From JANNBN01 sp963763885 (GTDB taxonomy: Bacteria; Actinomycetota; Acidimicrobiia; Acidimicrobiales; JANYDT01), in assembly GCA_963763885.1 (NCBI GenBank), contig CAVXQD010000003.1, positions 248,001 through 312,000 on the forward strand: DNA of 64,000 nt, in the 5' to 3' direction. The notes beneath the pieces were generated by a model that was not told the DNA's origin, did not search any database, and saw nothing but the letters and a program-made list of their open reading frames with translations. Below are positions 50,924-59,387 of this stretch, piece by piece; the stretch's first letter is position 1, and every line of letters begins with the position of its first letter. Both the position numbers and the translations under genes were made by a program.

Positions 50924-51507
50924 ACACCACCTCGGTCTGCTCGACATCGGCACGTATGCTGCTAGACCCGTCGGCTTCGGAGTTGGATCGGCGAAGAGCG
51001 CTCGCGCACCAAGCAACCTGCCCGGCGTGTGCGTCAATTGCAGACTTGGATGAACTGACAGAGCTACCTGCTCGCTTCTCTGCACGAATTGAAGGTGCAA
51101 GTAGGTTGCCTGTTGGTGGCTGGCGCCCAGTGCCAAGTTCAGGACGACGTGTGGTGCTCTGCCTACTTGCGTTGATGCAAGGAGCCCTTTCGATTCCGTG
51201 GGCGTTCGGCCGCAACCCAATCGGCACGGTTCTGGGGGACGTCGCTCCTCAACATCTCACCCGAGACGGAACGCTTGGGGTGCTGATAGCTGTGGCTGGC
51301 GTGGTGACGGCGTGGCGGCCTCGGTATGCGTTTGCGATGCTGGGCGTGTGCGCCGCGATTGTGATCCTGCAGTTGGGTGCAGGTGCGGTGGACGAGCATA
51401 CGTCCGCTGTTGCGTTGCATTTTGAGCTTGTCCATGTCTTGGCTATCGGCATTGCAGGGTTCATCGCCTTCATCGCCTGGAAGCGCGATCCCGTTCCGGG
51501 TTTCTAA
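50920..51507 (+). CDS. anti-sigma factor-like membrane protein
   Basis: 195 aa. N-terminal zinc-finger-like anti-sigma segment: LAHQATCPACASIADLDELTELPARFSARI (H-x3-C-x2-C), followed by about four hydrophobic helices (VVLCLLALMQGALSIPWAFG, LGVLIAVAGVVTAW, FAMLGVCAAIVILQLGAG, HVLAIGIAGFIAFIAW). ATGA overlap with the ECF sigma gene supports the role; it would hold the sigma factor at the membrane until a signal is sensed. Confidence 0.83.
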   Translation: MNTTSVCSTSARMLLDPSASELDRRRALAHQATCPACASIADLDELTELPARFSARIEGASRLPVGGWRPVPSSGRRVVLCLLALMQGALSIPWAFGRNPIGTVLGDVAPQHLTRDGTLGVLIAVAGVVTAWRPRYAFAMLGVCAAIVILQLGAGAVDEHTSAVALHFELVHVLAIGIAGFIAFIAWKRDPVPGF

Positions 51508-51584
51508 ACGACCCACCCACGGCGAAAAGCTCCACATCTTGGGGAGTTGACACGGTCGTTGCTCGCGGCCCACGATTTCCAACG

Positions 51585-52775
51585 ATGCCTGTACCTGCTG
51601 CCAACGATTCCTGTGCCCAGCCAATCACCCCGGACTTCTATCGCTACGCGTGGACTCCACTGGTCTCGGCCGAACTGCGAGACGGATTCGTTCACGTGTC
51701 GTGGTCGGATGGGGCGGTCCTGGCGTGCTACTCGCTGTGGCTGGCAGAGAACTCGCCGGGAATTGGATTGGAAGTGTCCAGTCGTGAAGGTGTGATTGAG
51801 CCTTCCGACCTGCCATCGGTTTCAGACCTCGTTGCATGCGGACTGTCTTCGACGGGAGCGTTGACGCTGAGGTGGGCTGGCCGCCGCGAGGTCATTGAGA
51901 TACATCCCGGCTGGCTTCGTCATGTTGCGGACGATCAATATCACCCAGGTTCGTTCCTGCCGAAGCGTGAAACGTGGACCGCGTCAACCTTTTCTGAACC
52001 GCCCAGCTTGGACGGGTCCAACATTCTGGAAGACCCTGTTGTGTTTCGTGAATGGCTCATGCTTCTCGCCCGATACGGCTTGGCACGGCTGCGCAATGTG
52101 CCGGACTCGGAGGACTTTCTCGAGTTGGTTGTGGAACGAATTGGGCCGGTTCGTGGGTCCAACTTCGGCAAGATCTTCGATGTCCGGTCGCTTCCCAACC
52201 CCAACTCCACGGCGTACACAACGTTGAATCTCGGGCAGCACACAGACCTTCCGACGCGCGAAACACCACCAGGCTTTCAATTCCTCCACTGTGTCCGAAA
52301 TGACGTGGAAGGCGGATGGTCCCGGATGACTGACGGGCTGGCCGTCACCGAGGAACTTCGGGTGCAATTTCCGGCCGACTACCAGGCATTGACCACGCTC
52401 AACTGGGTGTTCTTCAACCGTCAGCGCACCGAAGATCATCGATGGGAAGGGCCGTTGATTGACCTTGGTGCCCCAGGGCAACCCCTGACGTTGCGGGCGT
52501 TTTATCCGGTCCGAGGGTTCCCCGCCATGGATGCAATCGATGTGCCTCGGGCATATTCGGCAATGCAGCGGTTTTCTGCGTTGGCTCATGACCCTCGGTT
52601 CCAGATCCGGTTTCCTTTTGCTGCTGGCGACGTCGTGGGCTTTGACAACCGTGTTGGGCTGCATGGCCGTGACGCATTCGAGGCTGGTGGAGGCGTTCGG
52701 CATCTGCGCGGTTGTTACCTCGACCACGACGAGTTGTTTTCTCGTCTCCGTGTTCTGAATCGTGCTGTTTCGTAA
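51585..52775 (+). CDS. TauD/TfdA-family (gamma-butyrobetaine hydroxylase-like) dioxygenase
   Basis: 396 aa. The N-terminal about 110 residues form a DUF971-type domain (RDGFVHVSWSDGAVLACYSLWLAENSPG, RHVADDQYHPGS) as in gamma-butyrobetaine and trimethyllysine dioxygenases. The catalytic domain has H219-T-D221 (GQHTDLPTRETPPGFQFLHC), the RVGLHGRDAF segment with the distal His and RHLRGCYLDHDEL at the end. It uses 2-oxoglutarate and Fe(II) to hydroxylate a betaine-like or similar substrate; exact substrate unproven. Confidence 0.9.
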   Translation: MPVPAANDSCAQPITPDFYRYAWTPLVSAELRDGFVHVSWSDGAVLACYSLWLAENSPGIGLEVSSREGVIEPSDLPSVSDLVACGLSSTGALTLRWAGRREVIEIHPGWLRHVADDQYHPGSFLPKRETWTASTFSEPPSLDGSNILEDPVVFREWLMLLARYGLARLRNVPDSEDFLELVVERIGPVRGSNFGKIFDVRSLPNPNSTAYTTLNLGQHTDLPTRETPPGFQFLHCVRNDVEGGWSRMTDGLAVTEELRVQFPADYQALTTLNWVFFNRQRTEDHRWEGPLIDLGAPGQPLTLRAFYPVRGFPAMDAIDVPRAYSAMQRFSALAHDPRFQIRFPFAAGDVVGFDNRVGLHGRDAFEAGGGVRHLRGCYLDHDELFSRLRVLNRAVS

Positions 52776-52841
52776 ATCGAGACTCGCCATTACCCTCAGT
52801 GAATGACCGCTGAACGAAATAGTTGACAGCACAATTGAGGG

Positions 52842-52847
52842 TAGTAT
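52842..52847 (+). promoter_or_regulatory. -10 element of leaderless transcript
   Basis: TAGTAT followed by 7 nt and the ATG at 52855. A TTGACA at 52823 is only 13 bp upstream, too close to be its -35, so only the -10 is claimed. Confidence 0.4.
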
Positions 52848-52854
52848 CGGTTGT

Positions 52855-53277
52855 ATGCCACCTAAATCCGCAAAACAAAAGACCCAATCACGTTCAATGT
52901 CCAAGGCGCACAAAGAGGCTTTGGCAGTTGGACGCACGCAGGGTCGCGCTGTGCGTGACTACCTGGAAGCACTCCAGGCCCACAAGCCAAAGCGTGGACG
53001 CAAGCGCACCGCTGAATCAGTCACCGCCCGCCTCGAGGCCGTGGCTGAACTGTTGGCATCGGCTGACGCATTGAACCGCCTGCTGCTCCTCCAGGAACAG
53101 CGTGACCTGCAGGCCGAGATCTCCTCAATGTCTGATGCATTCGACATCACGGAACTGGAAGCAGCATTCATCGAGCACGCAGCTGCGTACGGGGAGTCCA
53201 AGGGCATCTCGTACGGGGTGTGGCGTGAATCGGGTGTTTCGGCCGCCGTGCTCAGTGCTGCTGGCATCGGTCGCTGA
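52855..53277 (+). CDS. small conserved hypothetical protein, basic N-terminus
   Basis: 140 aa. The N-terminal 60 residues are basic (MPPKSAKQKTQSRSMSKAHKEA, HKPKRGRKRTAES), followed by a long helical segment (LEAVAELLASADALNRLLLLQEQRDLQAEI) and a C-terminal module EHAAAYGESKGISYGVWRESGVSAAVLSAAGI, of the kind seen in many actinobacterial small proteins. The pattern suggests a nucleic-acid-associated protein with a coiled coil, but no function is established. The transcript appears leaderless. Confidence 0.75.
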   Translation: MPPKSAKQKTQSRSMSKAHKEALAVGRTQGRAVRDYLEALQAHKPKRGRKRTAESVTARLEAVAELLASADALNRLLLLQEQRDLQAEISSMSDAFDITELEAAFIEHAAAYGESKGISYGVWRESGVSAAVLSAAGIGR

Positions 53278-53307
53278 TTTGTTTGGTTAGGTAGTCCCGT
53301 TGGGCCC

Positions 53308-54012
53308 TCAGGTGCGATCACCAGCAGCGGCCCAACGGCGCAACACAGCAGCAACGGATTCCAAGTGCTCCCGCATCGCGCGCTCTGCAGCCGCCGGATC
53401 CCCGGCCACAACAGCGGCAACAATTGCTTCATGCTGTGGCAAAGATTCGCTGGGTCGGCCCGGCACCAAGGCAAGCCGATAGTTGTGGTGCGCTGAGCGA
53501 TTCCGCAGCAAGGACACCAGATCGCCCGCTACGTCGTGTCCGCTGATCTCGCGCAGCCGACCATGCAACAGCGAGTTCAGTTCGGAGTATTGCAGCAACT
53601 CGTCACCGGCAACAGCGTCGTGCATGGACGAGATGATTGCCTTCAATTCGTCTCGTTGAGCCGGCGTCGCTACCGCTGCAGCCTTCGAAGCAATCAACGA
53701 CTCCAGCAACATCCGTACTTCAGTGATCTGAATCGCCTCTTCTATCGCGACGCGCCGGACCGTTGCGCCCTTATTGGGCTCGTGGTCAACCAGGCCCTCT
53801 TTCACCAGTTCGCTGATTGCAGCACGAATGGCTGCCCGGCTGACGCCGTGTGCCTCGGTGAGCTGCAGCTCGATGAGCCGTTCGCCCGGGTGCAATTTGC
53901 CTTCCAAGATGTTGCTTCGCAGCACGTCTGTGATGGAACGCGTTGCAGCCGTTCGTGCAGCTGAGTTTTTCAACGAAACGGCTGTTTGTTTCGGAGTTGC
54001 CCGCTTAGGCAT
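53308..54012 (-). CDS. GntR/FCD-family transcriptional regulator of the protocatechuate cluster
   Basis: 234 aa. N-terminal GntR winged helix (AATRSITDVLRSNILEGKLHPGERLIELQLTEAHGVSRAAIRAAISELVKEGLVDHEPNKGATVRRV) and a C-terminal FCD helical ligand domain (EVRMLLESLIASKAAA, HDAVAGDE, SHHNYRL-like SAHHNY and HEAIVAAVVAGDPAAAERAMREHL) with the His/Asp residues that bind a metal and carboxylate ligands. The start at 54012 overlaps the end of ligB by 8 bp, so it is cotranscribed with pobA-ligA-ligB. FCD members sense aromatic acids or pathway intermediates; likely operators are the TTGTnnACAA pairs at 56.5 and 59.3 kb. Confidence 0.88.
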   Translation of the reverse strand: MPKRATPKQTAVSLKNSAARTAATRSITDVLRSNILEGKLHPGERLIELQLTEAHGVSRAAIRAAISELVKEGLVDHEPNKGATVRRVAIEEAIQITEVRMLLESLIASKAAAVATPAQRDELKAIISSMHDAVAGDELLQYSELNSLLHGRLREISGHDVAGDLVSLLRNRSAHHNYRLALVPGRPSESLPQHEAIVAAVVAGDPAAAERAMREHLESVAAVLRRWAAAGDRT

Positions 54013-54862
54013 CGTTAGGGGCTGGAGTTTCCGTGAGAACCAACAGGCCATTGTGCGTGTTGGATGTTGGCAGATGGGTCGCCCTGTAGACCTCGTTGAC
54101 ATCGGGCAGCAACGCGCCGCGCATGATGAGCCACATCACCAGTTCAATGCCCTCTGAGCCAGCTTCACGCAGGTATTCGGTATGCGAGATCTTGGCCGCA
54201 GTCTCGGGTTCTTGCACCAACAAATCTAAGAAATGCGTGTCGAACTCTGGGTTGACCAAACCGGCCCGCTCGGCCTGCAACTGATGCGACATGCCACCGG
54301 TGCCGACGACGAGGATGCGTTCGTTGCCCGGGTAGGACTCAATCGCTCGCCGCAACGCCTGGCCCAGCCGGTAGCAACGGTGGCCTGTGGGAGGTGGGTA
54401 TTGCACCACGTTGACGAGGATCGGCACGACGGGGCATGGCCACGCTTCCGGCTGGCCGAACATGACGGAAAGCGGAACCGTGAGGCCGTGATCGACCTCC
54501 ATCTCGTTGACCAGCGTCATGTCGAATTCGTCAAGGATGAGCGACTCGCCAAGGTGCCAAGCCAACTCTGGGTGACCTTGCACGTCCGGCACGGGACGTC
54601 GACCAAAACCTTCGTCGGCCGGACGGAACGATTCGCAGAGGCCGATGGCAAACGTGGGGATGAGTTCAAGGGAAAACGCGTTTGCGTGGTCGTTGTAGAT
54701 GACAACGCAGACGTCGGGCTTCAGTTCGGCCACCCATTTGCGAAGGGGCGTGAGCTTCTCGAAGTACGGTGCCCAGTACGGCTCTGCTGTGCGGCCCTTG
54801 TCGATTGCCACTCCAACCGCAGGTACGTGTGACGTGGCAACGCCACCGATGACTTCAGCCAT
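54005..54862 (-). CDS. ligB: protocatechuate 4,5-dioxygenase beta (catalytic) subunit
   Basis: 285-aa type II extradiol dioxygenase (LigB fold) that opens protocatechuate between C4 and C5 to 4-carboxy-2-hydroxymuconate-6-semialdehyde. Iron ligands H12 (TSHVPAVG) and H59 (NDHANAF) and a C-terminal Glu (AGSEGIELVMW) are in place, and the catalytic His is in GTGGMSHQL. It overlaps ligA by 8 bp and the GntR gene by 8 bp, so all are coupled. Confidence 0.93.
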   Translation of the reverse strand: MAEVIGGVATSHVPAVGVAIDKGRTAEPYWAPYFEKLTPLRKWVAELKPDVCVVIYNDHANAFSLELIPTFAIGLCESFRPADEGFGRRPVPDVQGHPELAWHLGESLILDEFDMTLVNEMEVDHGLTVPLSVMFGQPEAWPCPVVPILVNVVQYPPPTGHRCYRLGQALRRAIESYPGNERILVVGTGGMSHQLQAERAGLVNPEFDTHFLDLLVQEPETAAKISHTEYLREAGSEGIELVMWLIMRGALLPDVNEVYRATHLPTSNTHNGLLVLTETPAPNDA

Positions 54863-55322
54863 GATCTGCTCCGGTGTCGACGGTGTTGACGGTGTTGACG
54901 GTGCTGCCGGGTTTGGTGGCCTTGTTCCAGTTCGGTTCGCTGCGCGAGCGGTTACCCTCGATTGGCCGACCCCCGGCCACCATCATCGCCACGTAGTCAG
55001 CTTCGGAGACCCCGGTTTGTTTTGCGCCAAGCTGCTGGAAGCTCATCCCATCGCAGGCCGCAAGCTTGAACGTGTAATAGACGTTGCCGCCCAGTTCCAG
55101 CAGGCGAAGCCACTGACGATTGAGAACAGCTTCGGTTTGTTCAGGCGACAATTTGTGCGCCTTGAGATAGCCAGCCTCGTCCGCACGAAACGCGTCCCGG
55201 TTGGCTGGGTCGTTGAGCGACATGCAGAACATGTTAAGGCGGTAGCCCTTGCGGCTCTGTTTGGCATCAAACACGTAGGTGCCCGGAATGTCGTCGTATC
55301 CGGCGTTGCTGAAATCAGCCAT
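54855..55322 (-). CDS. ligA: protocatechuate 4,5-dioxygenase alpha subunit
   Basis: 155 aa from the ATG at 55322 (AAAGGA upstream). The core is an all-helical LigA domain: MFCMSLNDPANRDAFRADEAGYLKAHKLSPEQTEAVLNRQWLRLLELGGNVYY and GMSFQQLGAKQTGVSEADYVAMMVAGGRP. The C-terminal tail VNTVNTVDTG is encoded by three 9-bp tandem units (near 54876-54903). It starts inside the pobA stop, overlaps ligB, and forms the heterodimeric/tetrameric ring-cleavage enzyme with LigB. Confidence 0.92.
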   Translation of the reverse strand: MADFSNAGYDDIPGTYVFDAKQSRKGYRLNMFCMSLNDPANRDAFRADEAGYLKAHKLSPEQTEAVLNRQWLRLLELGGNVYYTFKLAACDGMSFQQLGAKQTGVSEADYVAMMVAGGRPIEGNRSRSEPNWNKATKPGSTVNTVNTVDTGADHG

Positions 55323-56502
55323 CGCGGAGTCCTTTCTCGAATGGTAAGCCTGCGTACTGTTCGCTGAGGGCAGCCCGTGCGTGCGGTGAAGCTGCCAAAT
55401 AGTCAAGCTCAGCTTCTTGCATGCGTTGGTCGAAATGGGTTTGTTGCGGGAACCGGTGCAACAACGTAGTCATCCACCAAGAAAACCTGACCGCGCCCCA
55501 GATGCGTCGGAGGGCAAGCTCGGAGTACCGGTCAAGCTCTCGGGAGTCCCGGTGAACGAAGTGATCGATGAAGCCGCGCGACAGGTAATGCACGTCGGAA
55601 ACGGCAAGGTTGAGGCCCTTCGCTCCGGTGGGTGGGACGATGTGCGCGGCATCGCCTGCCAAGAACAGGTTGCCGTATCGCAGCGGTTCGGCAACGAAGC
55701 TCCGCAGGGGAGCGATGGACTTCTCGATAGTTGGACCCGTGGTGATCTGGGATCGGAGCTCATCGGGAAAACGACCGAGCAGTTCTTGCCAGAAGCGTTC
55801 ATCCGGCCAATCCTCAACCCTGTCTGTAAGCGGGCATTGGACGTAGTAACGGCTGAGCATCGCGTTACGTTGCGACGCAAGGGCAAACCCGCTGGCGTGA
55901 TTGCAGTACACCAGGTCAGGCAACGGGGGAGTCTCAGAGAGGACTCCCAACCAACCAAACGGGTATTCCTTTTCGTACGTACGAATACGATTTGCTGGGA
56001 TAGAACTGCGGCCAACCCCGTGATACCCGTCTGCGCCAACAACGAAGTCTGCGTCGATCCGGTGTTCGCTTCCATCTTTGCGAAAGGTGAGGTAGGGGGT
56101 GGTGGAGGTGACGTCGTGCAGGGCAACGTCTGCGGCGCTGTCGATGATGGTGACGCCGCGGGCGTCGCATGCTTCGTACAGATCTCGTTGCAAGGGCGCC
56201 TGGCCGTATGCCATGAAGTGGCGACCCGTGCTGGCTGCGATATCGAAATAGAAGGACTTGCCGCCCCATGCCATGCGGGCGCCATCGTGCACCACGCCAA
56301 CGGCGTCCATCTGGGCGCTCAACCCTGCGTGTCGTAACACCTCGACGGTGCCCCACTCCAGCACGCCGGCGCGGACTCGGTCCAGGACGTATTGGCGACT
56401 TTGGCGTTCCACCACAATGGAGTGGACGCCGTGACGCTGCAGCAACAGGGACAGCAGTGTGCCGGCGGGACCGGCGCCGACGATTGCAACCTGTGTACGC
56501 AT
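55315..56502 (-). CDS. pobA: 4-hydroxybenzoate 3-monooxygenase
   Basis: 395-aa class A FAD monooxygenase that makes protocatechuate from 4-hydroxybenzoate. FAD-binding GxGxxG is TQVAIVGAGPAGTLL (residues 3-17), VVGADGYHGVGRSSIP is the DG motif region, and LFLAGDAAHIVPPTGAKGLNLAVSD is the GD motif with substrate-pocket features of PobA. RVRAGVLEWGTVEVLRHAGL matches PobA closely. It heads the pobA-ligA-ligB-GntR operon and is divergent from ligK across a 100-bp promoter region. Confidence 0.93.
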   Translation of the reverse strand: MRTQVAIVGAGPAGTLLSLLLQRHGVHSIVVERQSRQYVLDRVRAGVLEWGTVEVLRHAGLSAQMDAVGVVHDGARMAWGGKSFYFDIAASTGRHFMAYGQAPLQRDLYEACDARGVTIIDSAADVALHDVTSTTPYLTFRKDGSEHRIDADFVVGADGYHGVGRSSIPANRIRTYEKEYPFGWLGVLSETPPLPDLVYCNHASGFALASQRNAMLSRYYVQCPLTDRVEDWPDERFWQELLGRFPDELRSQITTGPTIEKSIAPLRSFVAEPLRYGNLFLAGDAAHIVPPTGAKGLNLAVSDVHYLSRGFIDHFVHRDSRELDRYSELALRRIWGAVRFSWWMTTLLHRFPQQTHFDQRMQEAELDYLAASPHARAALSEQYAGLPFEKGLRDG

Positions 56503-56529
56503 CCTGTTCAGTATGGCCCAGGATTGGCG

Positions 56530-56551
56530 TTGTCGACAATGTTGTTGACAA
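56530..56551. promoter_or_regulatory. paired GntR/FCD-type operators between pobA and ligK
   Basis: TTGTCGACAA (56530-56539) and TTGTTGACAA (56542-56551) are two 10-bp dyads with the form TTGTnnACAA, centres 12 bp apart. They lie in the divergent pobA/ligK promoter region and match the pair at 59280-59301. Confidence 0.75.
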
Positions 56552-56602
56552 CGTACGATGGCGGTCACGCCAACAACGACGTGTCCGAGAGGGGCCACAG
56601 CC

Positions 56603-57283
56603 ATGGGACAGCACCGAATCGTCCGCACTATTGAACGGGCGCACCCCGACGTTGTGGCCGGGCTTGGCAAGTGCGGATCCGCCACGGTGCACGAGGCCCA
56701 AGGTCGCATTGGGTTCGTCGACGCTGGTATCCGCCCCATTCAGCAGGATCGTCGCGTGGCCGGTTCGGCTGTCACGGTTTCTTGTCACCCCGGAGACAAC
56801 CTCATGATCCACGCGGCCGTTGAGTTGTGTCAGCCCGGAGACGTTCTGGTGGTTACCAACACAGCGCCATCCACTCACGGGATGTTCGGCGAACTTATCG
56901 CCACGTCGCTGATGAGCCGTGGCGTGCAAGTGCTGGTCAGCGACGCAGGTATCCGTGACACCTCGGAGCTGCGCCAATTGGGGTTCAGCGCATGGTCGCG
57001 GCATGTGTCGTGTCAAGGCACGGTGAAGGCGTCGCCTGGCTCGGTGAACGTGCCGGTGGTGCTGGGCGGCATAGCGGTTGAACCTGGCGATGTGATCGTT
57101 GCCGACGACGACGGCGTTGTTGTGGTGAAGCGCAGTCAGGCGGCTGCTGTCCTCGAACAGTCGCGGACACGTGAGGCCAAAGAGGCTGCTGTGCGCGCCC
57201 GGTTGGCAGCGGGTGAACTAGGCGTCGACATCTACGGCCTGCGGCCGCTGTTGGAGACTCTTGGCGTTACGTACGAGGATTAG
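56603..57283 (+). CDS. ligK: 4-carboxy-4-hydroxy-2-oxoadipate aldolase (RraA-like)
   Basis: 226-aa RraA/HMG-aldolase family enzyme that splits CHA into pyruvate and oxaloacetate, the last step of the pathway. Conserved features: GDNLMIHAAVELCQPGDVLVV, MSRGVQVLVSDAGIRDTSELRQLGFSAW (Arg/Asp that hold the divalent metal and pyruvate) and GGIAVEPGDVIVADDDGVVVV. ATG 56603 has GAGAGGGG 8 nt upstream. Its stop touches the first copy of the 58-bp repeat. Confidence 0.92.
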   Translation: MGQHRIVRTIERAHPDVVAGLGKCGSATVHEAQGRIGFVDAGIRPIQQDRRVAGSAVTVSCHPGDNLMIHAAVELCQPGDVLVVTNTAPSTHGMFGELIATSLMSRGVQVLVSDAGIRDTSELRQLGFSAWSRHVSCQGTVKASPGSVNVPVVLGGIAVEPGDVIVADDDGVVVVKRSQAAAVLEQSRTREAKEAAVRARLAAGELGVDIYGLRPLLETLGVTYED

Positions 57284-57445
57284 GGCGCGGCCGAGCGGTG
57301 AACGGAGGGATCGGAGTGAACCCGAGGTGGAGCAACCCATATTTAGGGCGCGGCCGAGCGGTGAACGGAGGGATCGGAGTGAACCCGAGGTGGAGCAACC
57401 CATATTTAGGGCGCAGGGTGGAGCCTCACGTGTGGAGCAACCCAT
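57283..57445 (+). repeat. 58-bp dispersed repeat, two full copies plus fragment
   Basis: Copies at 57283-57340 and 57346-57403 are identical, period 63, with ATTTA between; a truncated third copy (57409-57414 and 57432-57445) ends in GTGGAGCAACCCAT. That end provides GGAG and the start codon of the next gene. Confidence 0.88.
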
Positions 57446-58241
57446 GATCGTGGCGATTCTCGGGCTGGGCGAAGCGGGTTCGCGGTATGCCGCGGATCTG
57501 GTTCGGGAGGGTCATGAGGTGCGGGGTTTCGACCCTGCGGCCGTGCCGACACCCGCTGGGGTTGTAAGAACCGACCATCCGGCGGTAGCGGTTTCTGGTG
57601 CACAACTGGTCATCGCTCTCACCGCAGCGGCCGATGCAGAAGGAGCGCTGCGTCAGGCTCTCGATGCCGTTCCTTTCGGCGCTGTTTATGCTGATCTAGG
57701 CACGGGGTCTGCGGGCCTGAAAGCCTCGCTGGCGGACATAGCGGGTTCACAAGGCTTGCGGTTTGTCGATGTGGCACTCATGGCGACGGTTCCGGGCAAG
57801 GGACTACGCACACCAGCTTTGGCATCGGGCCCCGGTGCCGACGAGTACCTGCGGTTGATGGAACCGTTTGGCATCGACCTGGAATCCGTGGGTCCGGTTG
57901 CAGGCGACGCTGCAACTCGCAAGCTGTTGCGCAGCGTGTTCATGAAGGGTCTCGCGGCTGTGGTTATCGAAGCTATGCGCGCGGGTGAAGCGGCAGGTCA
58001 GGCTGACTGGCTGTGGGGCAACATGGTGGACGAGATCACTGCTGCCGGTGCGCCCCTGTTGTCTCGCCTTGTGCGCGGCACAGCCCCGCACGCGTTGCGT
58101 CGACTGCATGAGATGGAAGCAAGCGCGGCGCTGCTGGAAGAACTGGGCGTCGACCCACTCATGACCCGCTCAACGGTGGAGTCGTTGAAGCGCGTAATGG
58201 TTGACGGTCTGCCAAACATCCCTATTGTGGCCGACGAGTAG
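57444..58241 (+). CDS. NAD(P)-dependent oxidoreductase, 6-PGDH-like with DUF1932 domain
   Basis: 265 aa. N-terminal Rossmann fold of the 3-hydroxyisobutyrate/6-phosphogluconate dehydrogenase type (IVAILGLGEAGSRYAADLVREGHEVRGFD) and a C-terminal helical DUF1932 domain (KLLRSVFMKGLAAVVIEAMRAGEAAG, with the catalytic-type Lys). It lies inside the protocatechuate cluster, downstream of ligK, but does not correspond to a classical step; LigC is encoded separately. It may reduce a side product or a related substrate. The ribosome binding site and ATG are inside a repeat. Confidence 0.85.
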   Translation: MIVAILGLGEAGSRYAADLVREGHEVRGFDPAAVPTPAGVVRTDHPAVAVSGAQLVIALTAAADAEGALRQALDAVPFGAVYADLGTGSAGLKASLADIAGSQGLRFVDVALMATVPGKGLRTPALASGPGADEYLRLMEPFGIDLESVGPVAGDAATRKLLRSVFMKGLAAVVIEAMRAGEAAGQADWLWGNMVDEITAAGAPLLSRLVRGTAPHALRRLHEMEASAALLEELGVDPLMTRSTVESLKRVMVDGLPNIPIVADE

Positions 58242-58267
58242 TCAGCCTGGCCGGCCGGTCGCTGGGT

Positions 58268-59278
58268 CTAGGGGATAACGAGGCGAGGGAACACGGTGCG
58301 GGTGTTGTGCTCGTAGATCATCGCCCGGTCGGTGTCGGTGATGGGCGCAGCTTCGATGTAGTTGCGGGTGTCGTCGTAGTAGTGGTCTGTCAGCGGGTCG
58401 ATGCCCCGTACAGCACCAACCATCTCTGACGCAAACAGAATGTTCTCTGCGGGAATCACACGCGTGAGCAGGTCGATGCCAGCCTGGTGATACACGCATG
58501 TATCGAAGTACACGTTGCTCAGCACGAGGTCTTCCAACGGGCCCATCTTCAGGTCTTGCACGATGCCGCGGAAGCGCCCCCAGTGATACGGGATAGCTCC
58601 GCCGCCGTGCGGAATGATGAACTTGATGGTGGGGAAATCCTTGAACACGTCTGACATCAGCAACTGTTGAAACGCTGCTGTGTCTGCGCCCAGATAGTGC
58701 GAGCCGGTGGTGTGGAGATGGTCGTTGCATGACTGCGACACATGGATCATGGCGGGCACATCCAGCTGGGTCATGGCCTCATAGATTGGATACCAGTAGC
58801 GGTCGCCCAGCACCGGCCCAGTGAAGAACCCGCCAGACGGATCTGGGTTGAGGTTGCAGCCGATGAAGCCCATTTCTTCCACGCATCGGCGCAGCTCGGC
58901 AACAGAACTGTCGATCGAAACGCCGGGTGACTGGGGAAGCTGGCAGACCGGGGCGAAGCTCCTTGGGTACAGATCGCAGACGCGGCGGACCAGGTCGTTG
59001 CAGTGCTCGGTCCAGAACTTGCTGGTGTGCTCATTGCCGATGTGATGGCCCATCCAGCTTGCCCGCGGCGAGAAGATGGTGAGGTCGGTGCCGCGCTCTC
59101 GTTGCAGTTTCAGCTGCGCGCCTTCCAAGCTTTCGCGGATGGCGTCGTCGGAGATGGACACCACACCCTTCTCACCAACGTGCATGGGGTCGGTTTTGAG
59201 GGCCGCCTTCTGTGCGTCTCGGTAGTCACCGAGGGCCGCAGGGGCCGTGGTGTAGTGACCGTGGCAGTCGATGATCAT
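58268..59278 (-). CDS. ligJ: 4-oxalomesaconate hydratase (amidohydrolase type)
   Basis: 336-aa amidohydrolase-superfamily enzyme that hydrates 4-oxalomesaconate to 4-carboxy-4-hydroxy-2-oxoadipate. MIIDCHGHYT gives H6-x-H8, LSNVYFDTCVYHQAGIDLL and SEMVGAVRGIDPLT near the end and KFIIPHGGGAIPYHWGRF are shared with sphingomonad LigJ. ATG 59278 lies 2 bp from a GntR-type operator, and a TATTGT hexamer 7 nt upstream implies a leaderless transcript. It is divergent from ligC. Confidence 0.88.
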   Translation of the reverse strand: MIIDCHGHYTTAPAALGDYRDAQKAALKTDPMHVGEKGVVSISDDAIRESLEGAQLKLQRERGTDLTIFSPRASWMGHHIGNEHTSKFWTEHCNDLVRRVCDLYPRSFAPVCQLPQSPGVSIDSSVAELRRCVEEMGFIGCNLNPDPSGGFFTGPVLGDRYWYPIYEAMTQLDVPAMIHVSQSCNDHLHTTGSHYLGADTAAFQQLLMSDVFKDFPTIKFIIPHGGGAIPYHWGRFRGIVQDLKMGPLEDLVLSNVYFDTCVYHQAGIDLLTRVIPAENILFASEMVGAVRGIDPLTDHYYDDTRNYIEAAPITDTDRAMIYEHNTRTVFPRLVIP

Positions 59279-59279
59279 A

Positions 59280-59301
59280 TTGTTTACAATACTGTCGACA
59301 A
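59280..59301. promoter_or_regulatory. paired GntR/FCD-type operators between ligJ and ligC
   Basis: TTGTTTACAA (59280-59289) and CTGTCGACAA (59292-59301), centres 12 bp apart as in the pobA/ligK pair. The first overlaps the likely -10/start region of ligJ, so binding would repress it. Confidence 0.75.
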
Positions 59302-59387
59302 CTGCTCGTTGGAACTCCGTTCCTCGATGAAATCAATTGCAATCAGTTGCTCACAAGAGCCAAACGGGAGCCCGGAGTGAAGAGCAA

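Noticed and set aside
57218..57445. 75-aa open frame with repeated SGSLRSLRSPLGRAL
   Set aside because: It merely reads the tandem 58-bp repeat on the minus strand and has no independent support.
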